Source of the DNA: Veronia nyctiphanis
GTDB lineage: Bacteria; Pseudomonadota; Gammaproteobacteria; Enterobacterales; Vibrionaceae
DNA length: 64,000 nucleotides
NCBI RefSeq assembly: GCF_004116385.1
Contig: NZ_PEIB01000002.1
Span: forward strand, 1-64,000
Direction of reading: 5' to 3'
The notes below the pieces were generated by a model, which saw only the letters and a list, made by a program, of their open reading frames with translations, searched no databases and was not told where the DNA came from. The position numbers and the translations under genes are program-made. Positions 9,449 through 18,733 of the stretch are shown here, piece after piece. Numbering within the stretch: position 1 is the first letter of the stretch; the number at the start of each line of letters is the position of its first letter.

Positions 9449-10539
9449 CTAGCTTTGCAGCACAATCATTGGGATGGCGAGGATTTTATCGCCTGAACTT
9501 GCCAGATGCATAATGACCGCAACCAAACTTCCGACAAGTGCCAAGTACCAGGCGGTGCTGAATATCTGACCATATCTGTCGAGAGGTAAAACATCTGACT
9601 GATGTCTTGTACGCCATTCTGAGAAAATTTCTAAACTGCCGATTAACAGCATGACAGCGAGAAATGCAAAGCCAAAGGCATAGCTTATGTAAACCCCTAA
9701 TCCCGCGCCTAATAAACATGCGATAAGCCCGACCTTATTGTTCATTGAAAAGCTGATGCTCTTAAGGATATGTCCGCCATCGAGTGGCACGATGGGTAGC
9801 AGGTTGAAAAGGTTAAGTAATGCGTTAAAACTGGCGATTCCGGCAAAGAATATATTGCCAGTGACCCAGTACGCGATAAGTGAAGCAAGTGACATAAACA
9901 GGCCAAATGTTGGCCCCATGATAGAGATCACCACGTTTTGCCAGCGGGTATTTATCCTGTCCTCACTCACGGCGAGCCGCCTAAAAAAGGAATAAGATAA
10001 ATTCCTTTGGTTTTCATGCCGAAATACTTCATTGCACGAATATGTCCGTACTCATGGACGACAAGACAGGCGATCAACGCCAGCGCAAATTCGAGAGAGA
10101 AAAACCAAGAGTATGCAGCGAGGCTGGCACCTGCGAAAAGCACCTTGATGACTTTGGCGCTTTTGAGCAGTTTGAAACCCAGAGAGAAAAGACTAATGAC
10201 ACTGAATTTTTTCTTTGCGGCTTTTTGGTGAACAACAGGTTGCTGTTCAATGTCTTTTTCATTTCTGATGCCTTCTTCTACGACACTTTGATTAACGCTC
10301 AAGGTGTAATTGAAAGAGAAGGGTTGCCACTGCAATTGCGAAGACAGTATGACGTTGACCAGTCCGTTAGGTGTTTGTAGCTGGAAAATGTGCGTTTTAT
10401 CACCTTCATTATCCACGCTTGCGGCAAGCTGGGAAACGAGTTGGTTGTCCCAGTAAAGTGCCTGCCATCCGGCCATCGAAGCTTCCAGTCTAAGGCTCTT
10501 GCCCAAACATTCTGTATTGAGTAACTGCAAAATACGCAA
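9449..10539 (-). CDS. Membrane-embedded M50 (site-2-protease-like) metallopeptidase, split by a frameshift
   Basis: Two reading frames together make one zinc protease of about 363 residues. The upstream half (10539 to 9967) has a cytoplasmic-looking N-terminal region, a hydrophobic segment and HEYGH, the zinc-binding helix. The downstream half (9970 to 9449) has NLLPIVPLDGGH, which supplies the third ligand, and further membrane spans. The break falls in FLGGSP/VSEDR, where adding one base restores a continuous FLGGxxVSEDRxxTRWQ stretch of family form. The stop and a GTG overlap as GTGA, so translational coupling of two chains cannot be excluded. The role is probably regulated intramembrane proteolysis; the substrate is unknown. 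Confidence 0.85.
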
Positions 10540-10550
10540 ATCCTTGTCAA

Positions 10551-10935
10551 ATAATTGTATCTACAAGACAGGTTTTTCTGTCAGAGCTTGTCCTGCCTTG
10601 GTGTTGAATGCGTTATACCACTTACGTGACAGAGTGAGTACTGAGATGAGAAAAAATAACGTGTCGTTCTGAATTAATCGATGATTAAGCCTATCAGCGA
10701 AAACTTTTATCGTCTCCAGCCGCTAAGCATTATCTTATTGAACTGCTGCGCTTTTTCTTGTTTCTGTCATCTCATTCTCTTGTGTATCACCTGAATACTT
10801 CACTATACAAACGTTTCTTATTGATTATCCGTATCACTTTAGAGACACCTGATGAGAAGGCCGAACTTTATAGTATGAAAACAGCAACAGAGTTTGCACT
10901 TCATCAGGAATTTAATCGACAGGGAGCGGTTGAAC
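10551..10935. other. Intergenic stretch between protease and GTPase-like genes
   Basis: About 385 bases separating divergent genes. It should hold promoters for both directions, but I find no confident -35/-10 pair, hairpin or repeat. Short open frames here (for example from 10758) lack a ribosome site and read as non-protein. Confidence 0.6.
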
Positions 10936-11931
10936 ATGACGTTGATTATGCCAAGTTTCGGAGATGGCGGGTTTGTCAGTGACATTCGGCAGCAGGTATT
11001 GCGTAACAATCATCTTGACGACAACACCAAAGAAAGATTTAAGGAAATACTCTCATCGTCTTTGAGTAGCCAGATCAACATGCTGTTCATCGGTGAAGAA
11101 GGTGTGGGTGTCACGTCTACAGTAGATGCGCTATTTAAAAAGCTTCCTCACGCTGAAGAAACTTTATCACTGAGCCAAAGACGATCAGACTCAGTGACCC
11201 GAAGAAGTGCTGATGGAATGGTCATCTGGGACTGTGCGATATCTGGTGACGGATTCAAAGACCATCAGAAACGTTATCAAGTGCGTTCTTTACTCGAAGA
11301 AACAGACAAAAATGGCAAACCACTGATTGATCTGGTCGTTGCTGTTTTTGACGCGTCATCCATGCATATTCATTCTTGTGTGTCGACGCTGAATCACTGG
11401 GTTTTGCCTTCATTGGGACGATTTGGCGAGAATCGCCTGATGGTGCTGGGGAATAAAGCGGATAACCTTTCTCGTTCACTGTCTGATATTGGCTCAAGCC
11501 GACACTGTGTCTCTGACGGGGAACTCTGCATGGATGTTGTCGCTGCTTCATTCCGTTATCAAATGATTGATAAGTTTGGTCTCGATGTAAGGCCTGTGTT
11601 CTGCGCAGCAAACCCTGACACTGGTGCGCCATTTAATCTGATCAAACTGCTTTCTGTCATGACAAAACAACTTAACCATGAAAAGCGTCCAATGTTGTTT
11701 AACCGTTCTTTGGTATGGGGTGAGAAAAGCCTGAGTACTCATGACAAGCAAAGCCGATATCTCGCGAGAATTGAGGACAGCCTCTTCGCTACTTTCTTTA
11801 CAGAATTCAACGATGGCGCAAGGCTGGGAGGCAGGCTGGGGGAGCGAGCAGAACTTAATGGCCAAGCCGCCGGGAAAATAATCCAACAAAGTATTGGGAA
11901 CACATTAAGGCTGTCAAATGATCTACTTTGA
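10936..11931 (+). CDS. Degenerate small-GTPase-like protein A (first of tandem pair)
   Basis: 331 residues with a recognisable but altered GTPase plan. A P-loop-like GEEGVGVTS at 53-61 lacks the Lys of GxxxxGK[ST]. WDCAISG at 98-104 sits where WDTPG (G3) would be. NKAD at 173-176 is an intact G4 motif. A C-terminal module (DGARLGGRLGERAELNG) is shared with the next gene. Start ATG 10936 has GGGAG upstream and aligns with the paralogue's N-terminus; a TTG at 10894 would extend it. Relation to the YfjP/IRG-like GTPases is by general form only. It may bind nucleotide weakly or act as a pseudo-GTPase. No partner gene reveals its pathway. Confidence 0.8.
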   Translation: MTLIMPSFGDGGFVSDIRQQVLRNNHLDDNTKERFKEILSSSLSSQINMLFIGEEGVGVTSTVDALFKKLPHAEETLSLSQRRSDSVTRRSADGMVIWDCAISGDGFKDHQKRYQVRSLLEETDKNGKPLIDLVVAVFDASSMHIHSCVSTLNHWVLPSLGRFGENRLMVLGNKADNLSRSLSDIGSSRHCVSDGELCMDVVAASFRYQMIDKFGLDVRPVFCAANPDTGAPFNLIKLLSVMTKQLNHEKRPMLFNRSLVWGEKSLSTHDKQSRYLARIEDSLFATFFTEFNDGARLGGRLGERAELNGQAAGKIIQQSIGNTLRLSNDLL

Positions 11932-11998
11932 TCTGGCGTTTGGCAGACATTGGGAGGGAGCTTCCTCCTGCAGGGAAGTGAGTACAAGAGGAACAATA

Positions 11999-12940
11999 AT
12001 GAACGCATCATCCAATTTACTGGGGAAAGTGATAGCTGAAATACAACATTCGCCCGTATTTGACGACAGCAAGAAAACTGACTTCGTACATCGTCTGCAA
12101 CAGGTAGAGAGCAGTGCACTGAATATTTTGTTTGTCAGCCAGTCGGCTGAGACAAAAAATGCAGCAATCAATGCGATGTTTCCTACGATAGTGTTAGAAG
12201 AAAACAATAAAAATATTATTCCCTATCAATTGAATAACCTAACTCTTTGGGATTGCCCTGCATGGATGACGGGTAGCAACAGTCAAACTTCATTGATGAT
12301 GGAAATTGGTGCGTTATTGGATGAACGTGACGAATACGGTCAGCCACTCATTGATCTTGTTGTTACGCTCGCCGATGGCAGTGAGAACAAACCCTATGCC
12401 GCTTTTCAAATGTTGTGCGACCACATTATTTCAGAGCGAGATCCAGCGACAAGGCACCAGGTTGTTGTCGCGATTAACTATGGCGATGTTCAGCATGCTG
12501 ATGAAAACAATGTGTTTCGTTTACACGCAGAAAAACACAAAACAGATTGGCCTCAACAGGTACACAGCGCATTACAAACAGCTATGAAGCAACGGTTTGG
12601 GATACTCGCTGAAGCGATTGAGTTTGAGGCTGACACCTATTTAGATCGACCAACTAATTTGCTTGCCCTATACAGAGCAATGTTTGAAGCGCTTCCTGCA
12701 GAGAAGGCCATAAACCTGCTCAATCAAGATATTGAGTACCGCACTAATTATTGGGCTTATAACACATGCCTTTCTGACCATATGGCTTCATTTGAGAATA
12801 CCCTCTTTGACTATGTCTGGAACAAGTCACTTAATGGCTGTCGTTTAGATGGCAGGTTAGGGGCGTTTGTCGGGAGTAATGGAGAAGAGCTAGGAAGCAT
12901 TTTGCAAAAAAATATTTCACATGCATTATCGATAAACTAA
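11999..12940 (+). CDS. Degenerate GTPase-like protein B, paralogue of protein A
   Basis: 313 residues, homologous along its length to the preceding protein. Shared landmarks are LNILFV before the P-loop position, WDCPAWMTG at 84-92, GQPLIDLVV versus GKPLIDLVV, and the C-terminal NGCRLDGRLG...NGEELG module. Here the P-loop (SQSAETKNAA) and the G4 motif are both gone, so GTP binding is unlikely. AGAGGA lies about seven bases before the ATG at 11999. It follows protein A by 67 bases and ends in a strong terminator, so the two form an operon. A heterodimer of a partly active and a dead GTPase is an attractive but untested reading. Confidence 0.8.
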   Translation: MNASSNLLGKVIAEIQHSPVFDDSKKTDFVHRLQQVESSALNILFVSQSAETKNAAINAMFPTIVLEENNKNIIPYQLNNLTLWDCPAWMTGSNSQTSLMMEIGALLDERDEYGQPLIDLVVTLADGSENKPYAAFQMLCDHIISERDPATRHQVVVAINYGDVQHADENNVFRLHAEKHKTDWPQQVHSALQTAMKQRFGILAEAIEFEADTYLDRPTNLLALYRAMFEALPAEKAINLLNQDIEYRTNYWAYNTCLSDHMASFENTLFDYVWNKSLNGCRLDGRLGAFVGSNGEELGSILQKNISHALSIN

Positions 12941-12947
12941 AAAATAA

Positions 12948-12973
12948 AAAGGCCGGATATCCGGCCTTTTTTC
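12948..12973 (+). terminator. Rho-independent terminator after the GTPase-like pair
   Basis: Perfect palindrome GGCCGGATATCCGGCC (12951-12966) with A-run before and T-run after. Confidence 0.92.
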
Positions 12974-13170
12974 CTACCCAACTTACATCATTTACTATTT
13001 AACATCATTGATGTAAAATTCTTTACATACCAGCTTATTCAATTAGACTTTAGTAAGATTATGTGGCACGAATCAATAAATAAAACAATTGATATAAAAC
13101 AAGTTTAATATTTAAGTTTATGGTTTATAAATTAGTAATTAAGACATTATTTTTTTGATTCTATTAATTA

Positions 13171-13760
13171 TTATTTAATTATGTCTAATACATCTACCCC
13201 GGAGACAATGATATATCCTCGCATCATATCGGCATCGATAATATTGATTCTTTTATTTTTAAGTTCTATCCAACCTCGACGACTTAGAAACGACAAGTTC
13301 TTTGACAGTGTCTGACGAGATACCCCCATCAGATCTGCGAGCTCCTGCTGAGTGACCGGAAGGCTTTCTCCTTCGGCAACCTCTTTTGTATTTTTTAAAG
13401 ATAAAAGCATGACGCAAAGCCTGATATCGGTCTTCTCACTCAGGATAAATGAAATGGTTTTTGGGTAAGATATAGATTTCTCGCGAGATTATTCGACATT
13501 TTTACAACAAGACTTAACTCTTCGTCATATATCGACTTAAATGTTCTCGTATCGATGGAAAGTAATACTGCCACAAACATTGTTGTTGCTGTTGAGATCG
13601 TGGCTTGTCCCGCTAATAACTCAACGTCATCAAAGTATCCATTTAATGATGCGAAGCCTGCTAGGTGTTTAGTCCCGGCGAGAAAGCTCAAATCAAATCT
13701 TACTTGCCCTTCGATTAATAAATAAAATCTCTCTAATGCTTCTTTAGTAATTCCTTTATT
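13171..13760 (-). pseudogene. Crp/Fnr-family transcription regulator, frameshifted and short at the N-terminus
   Basis: Two frames give one regulator. The upstream part has a partial cyclic-nucleotide-binding fold (ERFYLLIEGQVRF, later a GYFDDVELLAG turn and a long dimer helix SLVVKMSNNLARNLYL). The downstream part has the helix-turn-helix (PVTQQELADLMGVSRQTLSK) and a wing. They join when one base is added in the AAAAA run near 13460, giving ISFILSEKTDIRLCVMLLSL. The first 40 or so residues of the family are missing: the frame is open only from 13760 and a nearby ATG at 13771 leads to a stop after 12 codons. The DNA is much more AT-rich than its neighbours. It is either decayed or carries two indels. 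Confidence 0.75.
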
Positions 13761-13905
13761 TTAATTTTCATATGCTACCACTATATTAATAACGATTTAC
13801 CATAAATTAATGGTCCAACCTTTCCTTGTTTAAATTAAAAAATCTAAAAATATAGACCGAATATGATGGTAGTTTACTTTTTGACCGATCGGGCAAGAAA
13901 TTCAA

Positions 13906-15069
13906 CTAAATAATAATATGTGGTAAATAACGAGATAGGTCTTGCGTAACGACTGAGCTGTCCTCACGAATGGATATACCTGCCGCTTCGCCATTAATTA
14001 GCCAGCTACCGATCAATGTATAGTTGTCGCCGAATTTTGGTAGCGGATGGTAGGCCTGAACAATGTAGCCTTCTTCACCATACGGACCCTGCGAATCTAA
14101 TGTTTTAATACCATCCCGGTAAACAGATATATTGGCACCTTCACGAGAGAAAAGGGGCTTTTTCACATAATCAGTTAACGTAGCCGCAGCCTTGTCGTCA
14201 GCAAAATACGCAGGTAAAAGGTTAGGATGGTTTGGGAACATACGCCACAACATCGGCAGTAAAGCTTTATTGGAGATGATGCTCTTCCATAGAGGTTCAA
14301 GCCAATTCGTGGTCGTTTTGGTCAGATGTTTTCCATACTCTTCTTCAAACATAAATTCCCAAGGGTATAGCTTAAACATCCAACGAATCTCTCGGTTCTG
14401 CTTATCGCAAAACTCACCAAGGTCATTGATACCGATGTCCTCAACATGCACAAATGCTGTCGAGAGTCCCGCTTCTTTGGCACAGTCTTCCATATACTGG
14501 ACCGTTTCGCGGTCTTCCACCGTATCGTAGCAACAGGAAAAATGCAGTGTTTGCCCGGGTTGTTGCCTGGCAAGTTCTGCGAACCGAGTTATCATCAAAT
14601 CTTGGAGTAAGTTAAATTGGTCAGCATCCCTTCTGAGTTCTCCACTGTCCACTTTCTGCTCTAACCACACCCATTGCCAAAATCCGGTTTCATAGACTGA
14701 GGTTGGTGTATCAGCGTTATTCTCATACAGCTTCGCCGGCCTTTGCCCGTCGTAAGCCAAGTCGATACGTGAATACAATGAAGGATCTTGGCGCTTCCAT
14801 GAATTGAGGATTGAATCCCAAAAGGCTTCGGGAACGCAAAACCGACGGAGCAATTCGTCATCTCTCACCACTTTATCCACCACTTGGAGACACATCTGAT
14901 GGATTTCTTCGGTTGGTGCCTCTATGTCTTCTTCAATTTGTTTCAGGTTGAACTGGTAGTAGGCGCTTTCATCCCAATACGGCTCACCATACATAGTGTG
15001 GAAGCCAAAACCGTATTCTTTAGCGAGCTGGTGCCAATTAGATCGTGGGCGAGTGTTTACGCGAAGCAT
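13906..15069 (-). CDS. yjfC: Glutathionylspermidine synthase-like ATP-grasp amidoligase (YgiC/YjfC family)
   Basis: About 387 residues of the C-N ligase family that includes the synthetase half of E. coli Gsp and its paralogues YgiC and YjfC. Landmarks are the N-terminal WDESAYYQF, the RIDLAYDGQRPAKLYENNADTP core, PLFSREGANISV (ATP-grasp Lys/Arg loop) and the end GSWLINGEAAGISIRED. The ATG at 15069 has AAGGA upstream; the longer frame from 15210 overlaps the previous gene and is not family sequence. It is the last gene of a four-gene minus-strand operon with DUF1190, DUF350 and a K+ channel, a known conserved association for this family. The natural substrate is not established. Confidence 0.92.
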   Translation of the reverse strand: MLRVNTRPRSNWHQLAKEYGFGFHTMYGEPYWDESAYYQFNLKQIEEDIEAPTEEIHQMCLQVVDKVVRDDELLRRFCVPEAFWDSILNSWKRQDPSLYSRIDLAYDGQRPAKLYENNADTPTSVYETGFWQWVWLEQKVDSGELRRDADQFNLLQDLMITRFAELARQQPGQTLHFSCCYDTVEDRETVQYMEDCAKEAGLSTAFVHVEDIGINDLGEFCDKQNREIRWMFKLYPWEFMFEEEYGKHLTKTTTNWLEPLWKSIISNKALLPMLWRMFPNHPNLLPAYFADDKAAATLTDYVKKPLFSREGANISVYRDGIKTLDSQGPYGEEGYIVQAYHPLPKFGDNYTLIGSWLINGEAAGISIREDSSVVTQDLSRYLPHIII

Positions 15070-15133
15070 GCCAATCCTTTGGAGCAATAGTCGCCTACAA
15101 GAGGCGACAGAGAAAGTGTTAGTAAGGTGGGTG

Positions 15134-15739
15134 TTATCCACCCCAGCTGCGGGAGCTTGATGATTTACCAAAACTTGATTTCGACGCAGACATAGAGCCA
15201 AAACCGCCACGTGACAGTGTTTTGGTTTTCGTTACTGGCTTGGTTCTGAGAAATGACTTTGCGACATTGAATTTAGATTTACGCTTCTTTTTACCAAAGC
15301 TGTAACCGTCATCAGATACCCACTCGTCGTAATAATTGCTGCCCGGATAGCTTGAGCTGAACATAGGCCTCGCATAGTACCTGTCTGAACCCGAAAGCCT
15401 GCCGAACATGTATCCCGCCATGACAGGCATGAACCAACCGTTGTCGTCATCACGGTAGCAGGTGTCTAACCCAAACTCATAGGCGCAGTCTTCGTATGAA
15501 CTGAACTTTGGTGCAACGGCTGATGCCTGAGCCAGTGCATCTTCATATCCCGAATGACATTGAGCGCTGATCGTGGGATTGTTGTCGATACAATCTCTAA
15601 CAGCCTCGAAGATTTCAGTTTGTTCAGTCTCTTCGCTGCAACCTGTTAATGCCGTGAATGCAGCAACCGTGACGGCTGGATAAATGGGAGCCCATGACTT
15701 CCTCATCCTTGGCCGAATGACATTTGTGCTTCTTTTCAT
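15134..15739 (-). CDS. yjfM: DUF1190 lipoprotein (YgiB/YjfM family)
   Basis: 201 residues with AGGAGG five bases before the ATG. The N-terminus is basic (KRSTNVIRPRMRKS), then hydrophobic, ending in the lipobox LTGC at about 31-34. The mature domain has family features: several Cys (RDCIDNN, AQCHSGY, EDCAYEFG, DTCYRDD) and a Gly/Tyr/Ser-rich tail ending in RSWGG. The C-terminal third is low-complexity, rich in Ser, Lys and Gly. It starts nine bases after DUF350 and precedes the ATP-grasp gene. Family members always seem to travel with a YjfC-type ligase; a role at the envelope is inferred. Confidence 0.9.
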   Translation of the reverse strand: MKRSTNVIRPRMRKSWAPIYPAVTVAAFTALTGCSEETEQTEIFEAVRDCIDNNPTISAQCHSGYEDALAQASAVAPKFSSYEDCAYEFGLDTCYRDDDNGWFMPVMAGYMFGRLSGSDRYYARPMFSSSYPGSNYYDEWVSDDGYSFGKKKRKSKFNVAKSFLRTKPVTKTKTLSRGGFGSMSASKSSFGKSSSSRSWGG

Positions 15740-15748
15740 CTTGGCCTC

Positions 15749-16165
15749 CTAGTACGTCATGCAAGCAGCGTTAAGTAGACCAATGGCAACAGACATCGCA
15801 CCCATAAGCATGGCTGCTGGAATTTCGTTGTTTTGAATGCGTTCAACCAGCTTCGGCATAAAACCAAAACGAACTATAAAAAAAGCAGCGATTTGAGCCA
15901 CAAGGGCGACCGCTGCCCATACTGCGAAATCTAACAAATTGACCGAGTTACTGGCGGCGCCTGCAATGGCAATACTGTATCCAATAAACGCACCAGATAG
16001 CGTTAAGGCAGCGGCTGTATTTTGTTCCTCTTTTACCAGATGCCACTCGTGATATGGCGTAATACGGGTATAGATCGCTTTAAACAACAGGAGAAACACA
16101 ATCGACAGGCCAAAATACAGCAAAAAGTCTGTGAGATTAGCCAATGAAGATGCGAGTTCAGACAT
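15749..16165 (-). CDS. yjfL: DUF350 inner-membrane protein (YjfL family)
   Basis: 138 residues with four membrane segments arranged as two similar halves: FLLYFGLSIVFLLLF near 13-27, then ALTLSGAFIGYSIAIAGA, AVWAAVALVAQIAAFFIV, and AAMLMGAMSVAIGLLNA near the end. The pattern of an internally duplicated two-helix unit with a conserved Gly-rich GAFIGYSIA and GAMSVAIGL is typical of DUF350. AAGGA lies upstream of the ATG at 16165. It sits between the channel and DUF1190 genes. Function is unknown; a pore or membrane partner of the ligase has been suggested for the family. Confidence 0.92.
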   Translation of the reverse strand: MSELASSLANLTDFLLYFGLSIVFLLLFKAIYTRITPYHEWHLVKEEQNTAAALTLSGAFIGYSIAIAGAASNSVNLLDFAVWAAVALVAQIAAFFIVRFGFMPKLVERIQNNEIPAAMLMGAMSVAIGLLNAACMTY

Positions 16166-16197
16166 ATCAATTTCCTTTTGAAATAACGTGAAATGGC

Positions 16198-17216
16198 TTA
16201 CCAGTTAAAGTCGTGGATACGCTCATCTGCAATGTAAAAGAGTTGCGAGTTGGGGCTGACTTCGACATTTAGCTTTGGATTGATTTCGAGCCCATTCCCC
16301 GTGTCCATGCCAATTAGCGTGGCATCATGCTGCTCCTTAAACGTCATGAAAAGATCACCGATGGTAGTCTTTCCCGCTGAAGCAGGGTAGTAGACTGAAT
16401 ACTGAGTTTGTCCCTTAGTGGTATTCAACAGCTCGTGGTGGAGTGCCGATGAACCAGGGTCAAGTGCGGCTTTCGCCAGCATTTCGATATCGACCGACGG
16501 AATACTCTCAACATTCGGACAGTGTTGTTTGAGCAGATTGCTGAGGGCTGGATCGTGAAAATAGGCCAGCATGTGGGCATCAGGGTTTGACTCGCACAAA
16601 ACAGCGCAGCGGCGAGCGTCGTGTCATCTTCTTCATTGTCGATAAGAATACACGCCGCCTCAGCGACGCCTGCTTTTGTCATCCCTATTGGATCGGTAAA
16701 GCTGGCAACGCGAACAAATTCGATTTTCCCCGGCATCGGGTTTTCTATTTCAGGGCGGACGCAGAGTACGATACGACGTTGCTTTTCTTCTCTGAGCAAC
16801 ATTTCGAGGAGATCCATGGTGCGCTGGCCATTCCAGCCAAGGATTAACATATGTTGTGACACGTTGATGCTCCTTCTTCCTTTTAGCCCACTTTTCCAGT
16901 ATTCAATCAGTGTTGTGGCGACCCGCCCTACAGCGGCAGCAAAAATACCCAAACCAGCTGGTATGACATACAAGGCGACGATCCATTTGCCAGCCGGTGT
17001 TGCCGGAGACATATCGCCATAGCCCACCGTTGATGCGGTCACCAAGAGATAATAAATGTAATTAGTCAGATCCGATGTCAGCGCCACTTCATCGGCGAGA
17101 TAAAGCAATATCCAGCTGGTGATTACATGGAACATCAGCAGAATAAAGAGGTTTTTTCCATTTAGGTCATTAAACGTAGCAACAAACCAACGGCGTACAC
17201 TTACCCAAAGTTGCAT
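16198..17216 (-). CDS. Two-TM potassium channel with TrkA-N (RCK) domain, frameshifted
   Basis: Reconstructed as about 339 residues. Two membrane helices flank the selectivity filter TVGYGD, followed by a Rossmann-type RCK/TrkA-N region beginning HMLILGWNGQR and a C-terminal domain ending near DERIHDFNW. The ATG at 17216 has GGAG nine bases upstream; the longer frame from 17270 adds an unrelated leader. One base is missing near 16590 (a TTTT run); adding it joins ALF to CESNPDAHMLAYF. As first gene of the channel-yjfL-yjfM-yjfC operon it ties ion flux to the amidoligase system, an association known from other bacteria. Confidence 0.88.
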
Positions 17217-17480
17217 GCTAACTCCTGTTTTACACGAACTAACTCTGCCGTTACAGGTAGCTCTGGACACCAGAAACCTTATTTTCTGGTCACATTTTTG
17301 TCAGATAGTTAAATGATGTTACAACAGACTATGTCAGACTCGGATGGGGAATATTGCCGATGTGAATTAGTTCTCATTTTATCAACAGTATACGTCTGTG
17401 TTGAGCGAATCTGATACGAAAAATACCAGTCACAAATGATCACGTTTTCTGAATGAATCCACTCAAAGGGGGCAATAGAC

Positions 17481-17855
17481 ATGGAAGATAAAAAGCCATC
17501 TGATGAAAATGAACAAGCAAAAAGTACATTTTTGAAACAGTACTCAGAAGAAGGGTTCTGGGAGAAGGCAAAGTCCGTCGCCCAGCGTGCGGGTCTAGAT
17601 GTGCTGGAGCAGGCTCTCAAACTCTATTATTCAGCACTGGACGATGACACGCCGAAATGGGCAAAGGTGACTATTTTCTCCGCGTTGGGCTATTTTATTG
17701 CCCCTCTCGATGCGATACCTGATATCACACCTGTGGCTGGTTTTTCTGATGATTTGGGAGTACTTGCTGCTGCTGTTGCCACTGTGCTTGTCTACATCAA
17801 AGACGAGCATGGCAACAAAGCGAAAGAAAAGCTGAAGCAGTGGTTTCCCGATTAG
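17481..17855 (+). CDS. YkvA-family (DUF1232) small membrane protein
   Basis: 124 residues with the DUF1232 core: WAKVTIFSALGYFIAPLDAIPDITPVAGFSDDLGVLAAAVATVL, in which the LDAIPD...G(F/Y)xDDLG pattern is the family mark. An N-terminal acidic/basic helical part precedes it, and a charged tail follows. AAAGGGGGC stands before the ATG at 17481. The gene is divergent from the channel operon, with about 265 bases of AT-rich promoter DNA between them. Function is not known for the family. Confidence 0.9.
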   Translation: MEDKKPSDENEQAKSTFLKQYSEEGFWEKAKSVAQRAGLDVLEQALKLYYSALDDDTPKWAKVTIFSALGYFIAPLDAIPDITPVAGFSDDLGVLAAAVATVLVYIKDEHGNKAKEKLKQWFPD

Positions 17856-17925
17856 TTCGCGCCGATCGTTTACGAAATTAAACGCTATGAGTATTCATGC
17901 TTGTCGACATAACAGAGAAATAACA

Positions 17926-18659
17926 ATGACAGATCCAAAGGTGAGATTTAGCGACAAGGTAAATGATTATGTGCAATTTCGGCCTGATTATCCTGATGCT
18001 GTTGCAGAGCTATTGCTGAAGCGATGCGCGGGTGGTTATCAGGTCGCGGATATTGGCAGTGGAACAGGCATTTTTACCCGTCAACTGTCGTCTGCCGGTT
18101 TTTCTGCTGTTGGCATTGAGCCAAATGACAACATGCGTTCAGCTGCCTTGGAGCTGGTCAGGCCGATTATTTGGCAGGCAGCGCTGAAGCCACGTCACTT
18201 CCATCAGGCTCTGTTGATTTAATTACTGCAGCGCAAGCATTTCACTGGTTCAATAACGCTGAAAGTCAGAAAGAGTTTAGGCGTATTTTACGACCAGATG
18301 GTCTCGTTGCCGTGATATGGAACAAGCGAGACTTGAGATCAGCATTTCATCGTGATTATGACAACCTTTTGAAGCAATACGCATCTGACTATGCCAAGGT
18401 GACGCATTTACAGATCAAAGATGCTGAGGTTGAAGCGTTCTTTGCGCACTTTGAAGGGAAGGAAATCTTTCCACACCATCAACAGATGGATTTCGAACAG
18501 CTTCTTGGACGTCTTCGTTCCTCATCGTATTGCCCCGATGAAGGCAGCGAGGCGTATTCAACTTTGACAAAGGCGATGAAAGCCCTCTTTGAAAAATATA
18601 AGCAGAAAGGATTTTTGAGTTTTGAATACCAAACATGTGTCTACTTGGGTAAAATGTAA
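17926..18659 (+). CDS. Class I SAM-dependent methyltransferase, frameshifted
   Basis: Two frames join into about 244 residues of a UbiE/Methyltransf_11-type enzyme. Motif I VADIGSGTGIFTRQL near 38-52 and VGIEPNDNMR (motif II acid) are in the first frame. SGSVDLITAAQAFHWF and the FRRILRPDGLVAVIWN strand are in the second. The frame break lies near 18165, where one missing base separates a corrupted ALELVRPIIW from AGSAEATSLP. The ATG at 17926 is preferred to one at 17887, since the family starts close to this point. The substrate is unknown. Confidence 0.86.
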
Positions 18660-18733
18660 TGAGTGCGATATTTTCCTGAACGCTCCCGCTGCGCGGGGAT
18701 TAGAGGTACAATGCCTGCCTTAATTGACCTCCG

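Noticed and set aside
10758-10982. Open frame overlapping the start of GTPase-like protein A
   Set aside because: No ribosome site and no match to the paralogue; the other frame aligns well
16587-17022. Plus-strand open frames opposite the K+ channel
   Set aside because: Shadows of a clear minus-strand channel gene
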